From contig JACGCN010000142.1 in the NCBI GenBank assembly GCA_014905825.1, forward strand, positions 1 to 18,580: a DNA stretch of 18,580 nucleotides, given 5' to 3'. The translations under genes were made by a program, and so were the position numbers. Of this stretch, positions 8,407 through 17,404 are shown piece by piece (position 1 is the stretch's first letter; each line of letters begins with the position of its first letter). The stretch is from Lyophyllum atratum (taxonomy: Eukaryota > Basidiomycota > Agaricomycetes > Agaricales > Lyophyllaceae). Under the pieces are notes generated by a model. The model ran no database searches. It saw only the letters and a list, made by a program, of their open reading frames with translations, and had not been told where the DNA came from.

Positions 8407-10757
8407 GGTTATGGGGGCTTTTTGACATTCGTAGGGTAGGGATTTAACCCTAGGGATTGGTAGGGATTGGAGGTAGGGAGAGGTAGGGACGTCCATGAGC
8501 CACTGCAGAGGTGTCCGTCTTGGGGATCCTAGATCCCCAGGTGTGAGCACATGTGTTCCGACACTGTACGACCGCAACTTGTGTACGTCCATGAGCCACC
8601 GCAGAGGTGTCCGTCTTGGGGATCCTAGATCCCCAGGTGTGAGCACATGTGTTCCGACACTGTACAACCGCAACTTGTGTACGTCCATGAGCCACCGCAG
8701 AGGTGTCCGTCTTGGGGATCCTAGATCCCCAGGTGTTAGCGCATGTGTTCAGACACTGTACGTGAATGTACAGCAAAGTGCGACGTATCGCAGAAAAATA
8801 TACGGCAAGGTGGTATGTCCGTCCTGGGGCTCCTAGATCCCCAGGTGTGAGCGCAAATGTTCAGACACTGTATGTGGGAAACTTCACATCGGGACGAGGA
8901 GGACGGTTACGAGGTGAACTCTGTTTGCTGAGTGTTCTGCGACGCCTGTTCCTTGCCCCCCCGGCTTCGGAATGAAGGTGGGAAGAGTGGGATGAAGCAT
9001 GACGCTGCGGGAGTCCTGGTTAGACGGTTAGGGTTCTTGCGGTTATGGGGGCTTTTTGACATTCGTAGGGTAGGGATTTAACCCTAGGGATTGGTAGGGA
9101 TTGGAGGTAGGGAGAGGTAGGGACGTCCATGAGCCACTGCAGAGGTGTCCGTCTTGGGGATCCTAGATCCCCAGGTGTGAGCACATGTGTTCCGACACTG
9201 TACGACCGCAACTTGTGTACGTCCATGAGCCACCGCAGAGGTGTCCGTCTTGGGGATCCTAGATCCCCAGGTGTGAGCACATGTGTTCCGACACTGTACA
9301 ACCGCAACTTGTGTACGTCCATGAGCCACCGCAGAGGTGTCCGTCTTGGGGATCCTAGATCCCCAGGTGTTAGCGCATGTGTTCAGACACTGTACGTGAA
9401 TGTACAGCTTAGGGTTATGGGGGCTTTTTGACATTCGTAGGGTAGGGATTTAACCCTAGGGATTGGTAGGGATTGGAGGTAGGGAGAGGTAGGGACGTCC
9501 ATGAGCCACTGCAGAGGTGTCCGTCTTGGGGATCCTAGATCCCCAGGTGTGAGCACATGTGTTCCGACACTGTACGACCGCAACTTGTGTACGTCCATGA
9601 GCCACCGCAGAGGTGTCCGTCTTGGGGATCCTAGATCCCCAGGTGTGAGCACATGTGTTCCGACACTGTACAACCGCAACTTGTGTACGTCCATGAGCCA
9701 CCGCAGAGGTGTCCGTCTTGGGGATCCTAGATCCCCAGGTGTTAGTGCATGTGTTCAGACACTGTACGTGAATGTACAGCAAAGTGCGACGTATCGCAGA
9801 AAAATATACGGCAAGGTGGTATGTCCGTCCTGGGGCTCCTAGATCCCCAGGTGTGAGCGCAAATGTTCAGACACTGTATGTGGGAAACTTCACATCGGGA
9901 CGAGGAGGACGGTTACGAGGTGAACTCTGTTTGCTGAGTGTTCTGCGACGCCTGTTCCTTGCCCCCCCGGCTTCGGAATGAAGGTGGGAAGAGTGGGATG
10001 AAGCATGACGCTGCGGGAGTCCTGGTTAGACGGTTAGGGTTCTTGCGGTTATGGGGGCTTTTTGACATTCGTAGGGTAGGGATTTAACCCTAGGGATTGG
10101 TAGGGATTGGAGGTAGGGAGAGGTAGGGACGTCCATGAGCCACTGCAGAGGTGTCCGTCTTGGGGATCCTAGATCCCCAGGTGTGAGCACATGTGTTCCG
10201 ACACTGTACGACCGCAACTTGTGTACGTCCATGAGCCACCGCAGAGGTGTCCGTCTTGGGGATCCTAGATCCCCAGGTGTGAGCACATGTGTTCCGACAC
10301 TGTACAACCGCAACTTGTGTACGTCCATGAGCCACCGCAGAGGTGTCCGTCTTGGGGATCCTAGATCCCCAGGTGTTAGCGCATGTGTTCAGACACTGTA
10401 CGTGAATGTACAGCAAAGTGCGACGTATCGCAGAAAAATATACGGCAAGGTGGTATGTCCGTCCTGGGGCTCCTAGATCCCCAGGTGTGAGCGCAAATGT
10501 TCAGACACTGTATGTGGGAAACTTCACATCGGGACGAGGAGGACGGTTACGAGGTGAACTCTGTTTGCTGAGTGTTCTGCGACGCCTGTTCCTTGCCCCC
10601 CCGGCTTCGGAATGAAGGTGGGAAGAGTGGGATGAAGCATGACGCTGCGGGAGTCCTGGTTAGACGGTTAGGGTTCTTGCGGTTATGGGGGCTTTTTGAC
10701 ATTCGTAGGGTAGGGATTTAACCCTAGGGATTGGTAGGGATTGGAGGTAGGGAGAGT

Positions 10758-11050
10758 TAGGGTTATGGGGACTTTTTTTGAAAGGTAGGGATTTAAACCT
10801 AGAATCATGTAGGGTAGGGAGGGTAGGGGAGGGTAGGGAGGGAGGGTAGGGTAGGTAGGGAGGGCAGGGAGGGTAGAGGGTAGGGAGGGTAGGGAGGGTA
10901 GAGGGTAGGGAGGGTAGGGAGGGTAGGGAGGGTAGGGAGGGCAGGGAGGGTAGAGGGTAGGGAGGGTAGGGAGGGTAGAGGGTAGGGAGGGTAGGGAGGG
11001 TAGGGAAGGCAGGGAAGGCAGGGAAGGGTAGGGCAGGGTAGGTAGGGGAG
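10758..11050. repeat. TAGGG-rich degenerate telomere-like array
   Basis: After a TTAGGGTTATGGGG junction, the plus strand is built almost wholly from GTAGGG, GGAGGG and GCAGGG words, with a larger local pattern around TAGAGGGTAGGGAGGG. The G-rich strand is the plus strand, as in fungal TTAGGG telomeres read toward a right-hand chromosome end, yet about 7.5 kb of complex sequence follows. It is therefore interstitial here. The many runs of three or more G could form G-quadruplexes. Confidence 0.9.
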
Positions 11051-11084
11051 CGCACAGTAGCGTAGGATAGCGTAGAGATGTGTA

Positions 11085-11850
11085 GTGGGGATCTACGATC
11101 CCCACGTACGACCCAGAAGCACTGCTGTGGTGAGTTCACTTGCATGAACGTTGAGTGAGGACAGCCGTACGTGGGGATCGTAGAACCCCATTACCACACT
11201 ATGGGAATCACTCTGCTCAAACGTTCACCAGAATGAACAACACAACAACTTTTTCATTGAGTACTTAACTACAGTAGTGGGGATCGTAGTGGGGATCGTA
11301 GATCCCCACGTACGACCCAGAAGCACTGCTGTGGTGAGTTCACTTGCATGAACGTTGAGTGAGGACAGCCGTACGTGGGGATCGTAGAACCCCATTACCA
11401 CACTATGGGAATCACTCTGCTCAAACGTTCACCAGAATGAACGACACAAAACCTTTTTTATTGAGTACTTAACTACAGTAGTGGGGATCGTAGATCCCCA
11501 CGTACGACCCAGAAGCACTGCTGTGGTGAGTTCACTTGCATGAAAGTTGAGTGAGGACAGCCGTACGTGGGGATCGTAGAACCCCACGTACGACCCAGAA
11601 GCACTGCTGTGGTGAGTTCACTTGCATGAAAGTTGAGTGAGGACAGCCGTACGTGGGGATCGTAGAACCCCACGTACGACCCAGAAGCACTGCTGTGGTG
11701 AGTTCACTTGCATGAAAGTTGAGTGAGGACAGCCGTACGTGGGGATCGTAGAACCCCATTACCACACTATGGGAATCACTCTGCTCAAACGTTCACCAGA
11801 ATGAACGACACAAAACCTTTTTTATTGAGTACTTAACTACATCACTGCAT
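11085..11850. repeat. Array of about 200-bp repeats containing 86-bp inverted-repeat elements
   Basis: Larger units of about 190-205 bp begin with palindromes at 11087, 11291 and 11483. Within the third unit an 86-bp element is tandemly repeated three times; its shared palindrome recurs at 11569, 11655 and 11741. The 86-bp element has 14-bp perfect inverted ends, GATCCCCACGTACG and CGTACGTGGGGATC, in its best copies. The rest of the unit carries a TTGAGTACTTAACTACA-like segment. No open frame of note is present. Confidence 0.9.
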
Positions 11851-12040
11851 ACTACGTGTTAAAAATGAGAACGTAAGTCAGAAAAAGCTACGGGGGAACA
11901 GACGCATATTCCACGACGGAGGGTCTCAGAAATCTCGCTACGGTGACGAGACGGGACCACATATACCTACTGGCGAAGAGGGTTAGAATATGTACATGCG
12001 AGTAAAGTTAACACATACATATGGATGAAGAGTTATGCTG
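11851..12040. other. Unassigned spacer
   Basis: About 190 bp of AT-richer single-copy-looking sequence separates the 86-bp element array from the 2-kb cassettes. I see no gene, repeat or site in it. Confidence 0.4.
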
Positions 12041-12571
12041 TCGGACGGGGATCCACGATCCCCACATATACGTTCTGGGGTAGGGGTAAGGGCACCGACT
12101 TACCAGTTCAGAGGAGTTCAAACGGCCGTCATCATGGGGATCCACGATCCCCGTCGGACGATACATACGCACTCCGCTTGTTTGTCTTGGACCTCATCAT
12201 CACATGAGGGTGAGGAGAAGGGGTTCGTGGATCCCCAGATATACCTGCATCTTACCATACAGGGCTGAGAGCGCGAAGAACGGTGAGAACTACGGACTTA
12301 CAAGATCATGAATGGCTCTCCACACTGGGAATCCACGATCCCCGTCGGACGGCACATCGCATGATAATTCCCCGTGCAGTCGCAACAGCAGGCCAGGCTG
12401 TCTTCTGCAAATCAAATAGAGTTAGAAACAATCGTCACAGAGTAAGGAAGGATTACGCTGGCGGTAGGCGTGTGCGCCTTGCGCGTTATACAAACACGTT
12501 TGACCAGGTCTTGTAGGTCCTGGGTTACTTAGGTTATTACAATGTAGATGTTTCTCTCAACGATCACTCAC

Positions 12572-13128
12572 AAGTCCCCATAGAACGCCTTCCGTATATC
12601 GTAAGAGTCGCAATATATACATTTGTAGACTGGCCGTCGCCCTATACCTAAGAGCAGTCGTCAGCTTAGAATTGGCGAAGAGAATCCATGACTTACCCTT
12701 CTGCAACTTCTTAACGCCAGGCTGATGCGGTCGCCCCTCCAGTACTTAGCCCCCGGGTGCCAACGTCTGTTGTAGGAGACGAGCACCCCGTCCGCAACCC
12801 AAACCCCCTCGAAGGGTATCAAAACGGTCGCTCAGAGAAGTCAGTTAGAGTACACTCACCTTCGGCAGCTTCTTGAACCCCTTCGCCTGCAGACGTCTCC
12901 GATACTCGCCCACCGCGGACGCCTTCCTCCACTCGTAACGGATAAAGACGCCGTATCGAACTTGCGAGTTGACCCTGATGCGTACGGGCGTTCCGGCCTA
13001 TAACCCAGGTGGAGAGGAAAAAGGGAGGACGAATAGGAAACTTACAGTGAGGCGCTCAGCAATAGGAACTTCAAGAAGCGGCAGGCCTTGGCGATCTGCG
13101 AGGCGTGGCTTGCGCGAATAGTACATGA
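12572..13128 (-). CDS. Cassette A gene: short-exon minus-strand gene of unknown function
   Basis: Exons read on the minus strand are 13126-13046 (from an ATG at 13126), 12997-12860, 12807-12697 and 12647-12572. Donors GTAAG or GTGAG and acceptors TATAG or GAG/TTAG fit, with TAACTGAC-like branch sites. The first two exons join in phase 0 and read, for example, LADRQGLPLLEVPIAERLT and VRYGVFIRYEWRKASAVGEY; the third continues with a VWVADGVLVSYNRRW segment. Exon lengths match copy B exactly except for 9 nt at the start. Substitutions relative to copy B in the first two exons fall mostly at third codon positions (about 14 of 21 by my count), which is strong evidence of translation. The frame of the last exon is unclear: one frame shows a C-x2-C pair (KCIYCDSYD), but it does not join in phase. 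Upstream exons probably exist. No family was recognised. Confidence 0.6.
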
Positions 13129-13383
13129 CTATGGAGGAGGTTAAAAGAACGCGGACAACAGGATATAAACTTACTTTAAGACGTTGACTTGGTAGTCAGT
13201 GTAGAGGTGGAGGTATGATCTAGTCTCGATAGTCAACCTATGTAGGCTACTTAGGCATAGCTAGACTTACCTTTCGGTCGACTTGGTGGTTGGCGTTGAG
13301 AAGATGGAAGCTGCGTTCTAGTCTCAATGGTCAAGTTATGTAGGGTACTTAGGAACGATTAAACTTACCTTGCGTGAAGTTGA

Positions 13384-14033
13384 GGCGTCGACTTGGTAAT
13401 TAGTCAAGAGGTCGAGGTATGGATCTAGTCTCGATAGTCAACTTATGTAGGGTACTTAGGCATAGCTAGACTTACCTTTCGGTCGACTTGGTGGTTGGCG
13501 TTGAGAAGATGGAAGCTTCGTTCTAGCGTCGATGGTCAAGTTATGTAGGGTGCTTAGGAACGACTAGACTTACCTTGGGTGAAGTTGCTTTTGGTTAACA
13601 CTAAGTTCGAGGAACCTCGTATAAGGGCGTCGTCCGCTCCCTGCATAGAGATACCGGTGAAGGGGTCAGAAAATGTACATCCCGGTGAAGCGTTTGATAG
13701 ATACATACCGCTCAGAATTCCAACACGGCTGCCATCAAGGGGATCGACGATCCCCGTCTGACGACACATAGCCCATCCGTTCGTTTGTGTTCAAGCTCAC
13801 CGCTGAGAGTGAACACAGGGGTTCGTGGATCCCCACATGTACGTAAGTCTTAACACACAAGGGGGAGACAGCTCTCGTTAGTGGGGATCGACGATCCCCG
13901 TCTGACAGCACATGGCCTCCAAAGCCGGTTCTCATAACGTGTTTGGTTTCACTCAAGCATCTCAGAGACGGGGATCGAAGATCCCCATGTATACTATGCC
14001 TCTGAATACAAAACGTACGGCGTGTGTAGTATA
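13384..14033. repeat. 650-bp segment nearly identical to 15331-15980
   Basis: The offset is exactly 1947 bp throughout and I noticed only two differences (near 13400 and at 13959/13960). Neighbouring parts of the same cassettes differ far more. Both copies include four palindromes, the GTATGT intron and the candidate micro-exons. Confidence 0.93.
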
Positions 14034-14706
14034 ATCGTGGATCCCCACATATACGTTCTGGGGTAGAGGTAAGGACACCGACTTACCAGTTCAGAGGCGT
14101 TCAAACGGCCGTCATCATGGGGATCCACGATCCCCGTCGGACGATACATACGCACTCTGCTCGTTTGTCTTCGACCTCATCATCAAGAGCAAGAGAAGGG
14201 GATCGTGGATCCCCAGATATACCTGCGTCTGATCGTACAGGGCTGAGAGCGCGAAGAGCGGTGAGAACGACGAACTTACAAGATCATGAACGGCTCTCCA
14301 CAGTGGGGTTCCACGATCCCCGTCAGACGATACATATGCACTCCGCTTCTTTGTCTTCGACCTCATCATCAAGAGCGAAGAGAAGGGGTTCGTGGATCCC
14401 CAGATATACCTGCGTCTGATCATACAGGCCTGAGAGCGCGAAGAGCGGTGAGAACGGCGAACTTACAAGATCATGAATGGCTCTCCACAGTGGGGTTCCA
14501 CGATCCCCGTCAGACGGCACATCGCCTCAGAATTCCCCGTGCAGCTGCAAATAGAATAGAGTCAGAAACGATCGTCAAAGAGTAAGGAAGGATAACGCTG
14601 GCGGCAGGCGTGTGCGCGTCATACAAACGCGTTTGACCGGCTCTTGTACGTCCTGTGTAGTCTTTAGTCATTACAATGTAGATTTTTCTCTTCGAGACCG
14701 ACTCAC

Positions 14707-15272
14707 AAGTCCCCGTAGAACGCGTTCCGTTTATCGTAAGAGTCACAATATATACATTTGTAGACTGCTCGTCGCCCTATACCTAAGAGAGGTCGTCAGC
14801 TTAGAATCGTCGAAGAGAATTAATTACTTACCCTGCTGCAACTTCTTAAGGCCAAGCTGATGCGGTCGCCCCTGTAGTACCCAGCCCTCGGGTGCCAACG
14901 TCTGTTGTATGAGACGAGCACCCCGTCCGCGATCCAGACCCCCTCGAAGCGTATCAAAACGGTCGCTCAGAGAAGTCAGTTAGAGTAGACTCACCTTGGG
15001 CATCTTCGTGAACCCCTTCGCCTGCAAACGTCTCCGATACTCGCCCACCGCGGACGCCTTCCTCCACTCATAACGGATAAAAACCCCGTACCGAACTCGC
15101 GAGCCGACTCTAATGCGCACCGGCGTTCCGGCCTATAACCTAGGTGGAGAGGAAAAAGGGAGGACGAAAAGGAAACTCACAGTCAGGCGGTCAGCGATAG
15201 GGACTTCGAGAAGCGGCAGGCCTTGGCGATCTGCGAGGCGTGGCTTGGGCGAATAGTAAGTGCACTTCATGA
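14707..15272 (-). CDS. Cassette B gene: paralogue of the cassette A gene
   Basis: Minus-strand exons are 15270-15181 (ATG at 15270), 15132-14995, 14942-14832 and 14782-14707. Lengths of the last three (138, 111 and 76 nt) are identical to copy A. The encoded protein begins MKCTYYSPKPRLADRQG and continues VRYGVFIRYEWRKASAVGEY, ending the second exon in GFTKMPK against GFKKLPK in copy A. The first exon has three more codons than copy A, an in-frame length change. Donors and acceptors are canonical. No stop interrupts the first three exons. Function unknown; the short, basic, aromatic-containing modules do not match a family I know. Expression and the true 5' end are undetermined. Confidence 0.6.
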
Positions 15273-15325
15273 CTATGAAGGAGGTTAACAACTGAGCGGA
15301 CGCTTACAACAGGAGAGAAACTTAC

Positions 15326-15655
15326 TTTAAGGCGTCGACTTGGTAGTTAGTCAAGAGGTCGAGGTATGGATCTAGTCTCGATAGTCAACTTATGTAGGGT
15401 ACTTAGGCATAGCTAGACTTACCTTTCGGTCGACTTGGTGGTTGGCGTTGAGAAGATGGAAGCTTCGTTCTAGCGTCGATGGTCAAGTTATGTAGGGTGC
15501 TTAGGAACGACTAGACTTACCTTGGGTGAAGTTGCTTTTGGTTAACACTAAGTTCGAGGAACCTCGTATAAGGGCGTCGTCCGCTCCCTGCATAGAGATA
15601 CCGGTGAAGGGGTCAGAAAATGTACATCCCGGTGAAGCGTTTGATAGATACATAC
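15326..15655 (-). other. Candidate upstream micro-exons of the cassette B gene
   Basis: On the minus strand, segments 15587-15521 (67 nt), 15469-15423 (47 nt) and 15371-15326 (46 nt) are each bounded by an AG acceptor and a GTAAGT donor. The 67-nt segment is preceded by a GTATGT..GCAG intron (15655-15588) with a CTGAC branch site. One reading passes through all three without a stop, giving about 50 residues, but it does not join in frame to the ATG-containing exon at 15270. They may therefore be untranslated, alternatively spliced, or decayed. Cassette A has the same blocks 1947 bp to the left, with an extra divergent pair. Confidence 0.4.
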
Positions 15656-15980
15656 CGCTCAGAATTCCAACACGGCTGCCATCAAGGGGATCGACGATCC
15701 CCGTCTGACGACACATAGCCCATCCGTTCGTTTGTGTTCAAGCTCACCGCTGAGAGTGAACACAGGGGTTCGTGGATCCCCACATGTACGTAAGTCTTAA
15801 CACACAAGGGGGAGACAGCTCTCGTTAGTGGGGATCGACGATCCCCGTCTGACAGCACATGGCCTCCAAAGCCGGTTCTCATAACGTGTTTGGTTTCACT
15901 CAAGCAGCTCAGAGACGGGGATCGAAGATCCCCATGTATACTATGCCTCTGAATACAAAACGTACGGCGTGTGTAGTATA
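15331..15980. repeat. 650-bp segment nearly identical to 13384-14033
   Basis: Partner of the segment in cassette A. Identity ends sharply at 15980, 13 bp before the stop codon of the next minus-strand gene, and on the other side inside the second micro-exon-like block. Confidence 0.93.
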
Positions 15981-15992
15981 TAGTATCGTCCC

Positions 15993-17304
15993 TCAACCCC
16001 TGCGCTCGTTCTCAGGCTTCTTCTCGGGCTTCTGGCGTTGATACTTCGGGTACGGGTTCCGCCCTGTAGTTGGCGGTGGCAGCGGACTGAGCGTCCCGCT
16101 TGGCTTCCGTGCAGCCCCAAAGAGTGTAGGCTGACGCATTGAAGGTACGGCTAGATCGAAATTAGTGCATGCTGAGAGGATGTTATATATCAAGTCTCAC
16201 CTCGAGAAGTCGAAGAAGATGCAACGGCATTGTCTTGCCGAATTGGAGGAGCAACTAAGTCGACTTGTAAGCACGGCAGAAACTGGAGCACTTGGGAAAC
16301 GCACCCTGCGATGTCAAAGCATTTGCTGGTGGCTGAGGCACCGACGAAGACGTTGAGGGTTGCCGGCCAGGATTCGCGCCTGCGTTAGCTGACGGATGGC
16401 GAGAAGAAGGGAGAGGAGGGTTCGGTCCCTGCATTGGCTTAGCTGGCAGCTGCAGCGGGACCCTCTTCGGCTGAATGAACTCTGATAATAACTCGTTAGT
16501 ACATGGGTTGGACAACAGTGATAAAACTGACGTCTGCTAGGCAGCGTGGACAGCATAGAAGGAGGGCGTCCTGATGAAGGTTGGTTACCGTCTTTTTGGT
16601 GCTGTGATACTAAGTAGAAACGTTGTCAGCAGATACGAAGAGGCGAACAGCTAGGAAAACTGACCCGGGGAAGGCATTGTCATTGAAGACTGGGGTGACG
16701 ACGATGGATATGGCATCGGGGAAGAGGAGTTGGCAACACTTTTTGCACTCGCAGACTCTGGTCTTTGCGCAGACAAAGCAAACGGGTTGAAGCCAGACCT
16801 CATTCGCGGCGGTTCAGCTGCTGGTGGAGCAGGCACTGGACGAGGAGCAAGAGCAGGCGCCTGACGAGAAGCAGGAGGAGGCGCTGGATGAGGAGCGAGA
16901 GCAGGCGGCGGACGAGTCGAGATTGCTGCTACAGGGAGGTTGCGAGGGTGGACTAATATAACGCAGTTGAGCATACGGCATTCGTGATAACAACAGGAAG
17001 CGCACCTTGTCTATGCCCCATCGGCGAATCCTGGGGAGGGCCCGCCGCACCCCAGAACAAATCGTCAGAGCCCATTTCGTAATCGCCATCGTTGTGCGAC
17101 GACCCCCTGTCGCTCGGAGAACTCAAAAGGTGTCGCTGTCTCTTCTTGACCTTTGCAGCCTCAGGACTATCTATATACAAGACTCTTGTAAGGGTGTGAA
17201 ATCGCATGGTATATGTGTGTCACACTCACCGGGAATAAGAAGGTCTCGGCGACGAAGTCCCGTTTGAGGCGGAGGTGTGTTGGGCTCGGACTCGTCTGCC
17301 GGAG
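15993..17304 (-). CDS. Minus-strand proline/serine-rich disordered protein (at least seven exons)
   Basis: Exons on the minus strand: 17304-17230, 17170-17006, 16952-16665, 16609-16532, 16481-16305, 16254-16201 and 16150-15993, ending in TGA. Every junction is phase 1 and every exon length fits, giving about 331 residues without a stop. Introns are 49-59 nt with GT..AG ends and branch-like TACTAAC (before 16481) or CTGAC. Readable segments include SEPNTPPPQTGLRRRDLL, an acidic DGDYEMGSDDLFWGAAG patch, a long Pro/Ala-rich run with repeated PAPALAPRP-like units, FNPFALSAQRPES, and a basic lysine-rich C-terminus (KYQRQKPEKKPENERRG). No globular domain is evident. The 5' end is missing: a GTAAGT donor at 17356 implies an earlier exon, but no in-frame ATG is visible nearby. 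Function unknown; a scaffold or chromatin-associated disordered protein is only a guess. Confidence 0.65.
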
Positions 17305-17404
17305 CTGTAAACCTTAAGTCAGCGAGGCGGATGAGAGATCGACGGAGGGGACTTACGTTCGGTGGATAGGGTTATCTAGAGACTTTTTTTTTGGACTAGG
17401 GTAC

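Larger units (their letters stand above)
7401..10757. repeat. Higher-order subtelomere-like satellite (372/634-bp units)
   Basis: Units start at 7401, 7773, 8407, 9041, 9413, 10047 and 10681, so lengths run 372, 634, 634, 372, 634, 634, then a partial unit. That is a super-repeat of 1640 bp present twice (7401-9040 and 9041-10680). Each unit has an 84-bp TAGGG-rich head, which includes a TTTAACCCTAGGG stretch, and three 96-bp subrepeats. Long units add a 262-bp tail, for example 8145-8406, that ends in GGTTAGGGTT. Super-units differ at only a few positions by eye (7612, 7680 and 9745 are examples), so amplification is recent. Because 96 is a multiple of three, open frames of about 100 codons appear on both strands; I do not consider them genes. 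Confidence 0.96.
12041..14033. repeat. Cassette copy A (about 2 kb tandem duplication)
   Basis: This block and the one at 14034-15980 share the same order of landmarks: palindrome-bearing modules, four short minus-strand exons, micro-exon-like blocks, and a terminal near-identical segment. The distal parts (12041-13383 against 14034-15330) are visibly diverged with small indels. The proximal 650 bp are nearly identical. Copy A has one extra pair of micro-exon-like blocks (about 13190-13383). Confidence 0.9.
7516..15933. repeat. Dispersed 17-bp palindrome GGGGATC-NNN-GATCCCC
   Basis: In the satellite the spacer is always CTA (18 exact copies at 7516, 7612, 7708, 7888, 7984, 8080, 8522 and so on to 10354). 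In the next array it is TAC or GTA (11087, 11291, 11483), plus GAACCCC-armed variants at 11173, 11377, 11569, 11655 and 11741. In the 2-kb cassettes it is CAC, GTG, GAC or GAA (12047, 12136, 13739, 13883, 13970, 14119, 14198, 15686, 15830, 15917), plus GGGGTTC-armed variants (12220, 13818, 14304, 14385, 14492, 15765). I found none in 1-7500 or after 15933. The flanking sequence differs completely among the three families. Confidence 0.93.
14034..15980. repeat. Cassette copy B (about 2 kb tandem duplication)
   Basis: Second copy of the cassette, directly downstream of copy A. It has an extra tandem copy of a 187-bp palindrome-bearing module (14119-14304 and 14304-14492; one such copy in cassette A at 12136-12327), while lacking the second pair of micro-exon-like blocks of copy A. 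Its left edge begins with a half palindrome (GTGGATCCCCA at about 14038). Confidence 0.9.

Noticed and set aside
7489..10476. Repeated open frames of about 100-113 codons on both strands (peptide repeats such as RRGVRLGDPRSPGV and its antisense)
   Set aside because: They arise because the 96-bp subrepeat is a multiple of three with few stops. Similar frames exist on both strands and end wherever the repeat pattern changes.
7516..10480. CRISPR-like array
   Set aside because: Spacing is regular, but the intervening sequences are themselves repeated rather than unique, and the context is eukaryotic.
10660..11145. Minus-strand proline/leucine/serine-rich frame of about 160 codons
   Set aside because: It is the translation of the TAGGG array and adjoining repeat head, and has no independent support.
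12035..12268. Plus-strand frames across the cassettes (for example 12035-12268, 14117-14419)
   Set aside because: Splice signals and third-position substitution bias in the cassettes both point to the minus strand.
13740..13990. PHD-finger-like reading with Cys/His residues on the minus strand near the palindromes and in the last cassette exons
   Set aside because: The Cys-containing readings need frames that do not join consistently between the two cassettes, and a 7-nt indel breaks one of them.
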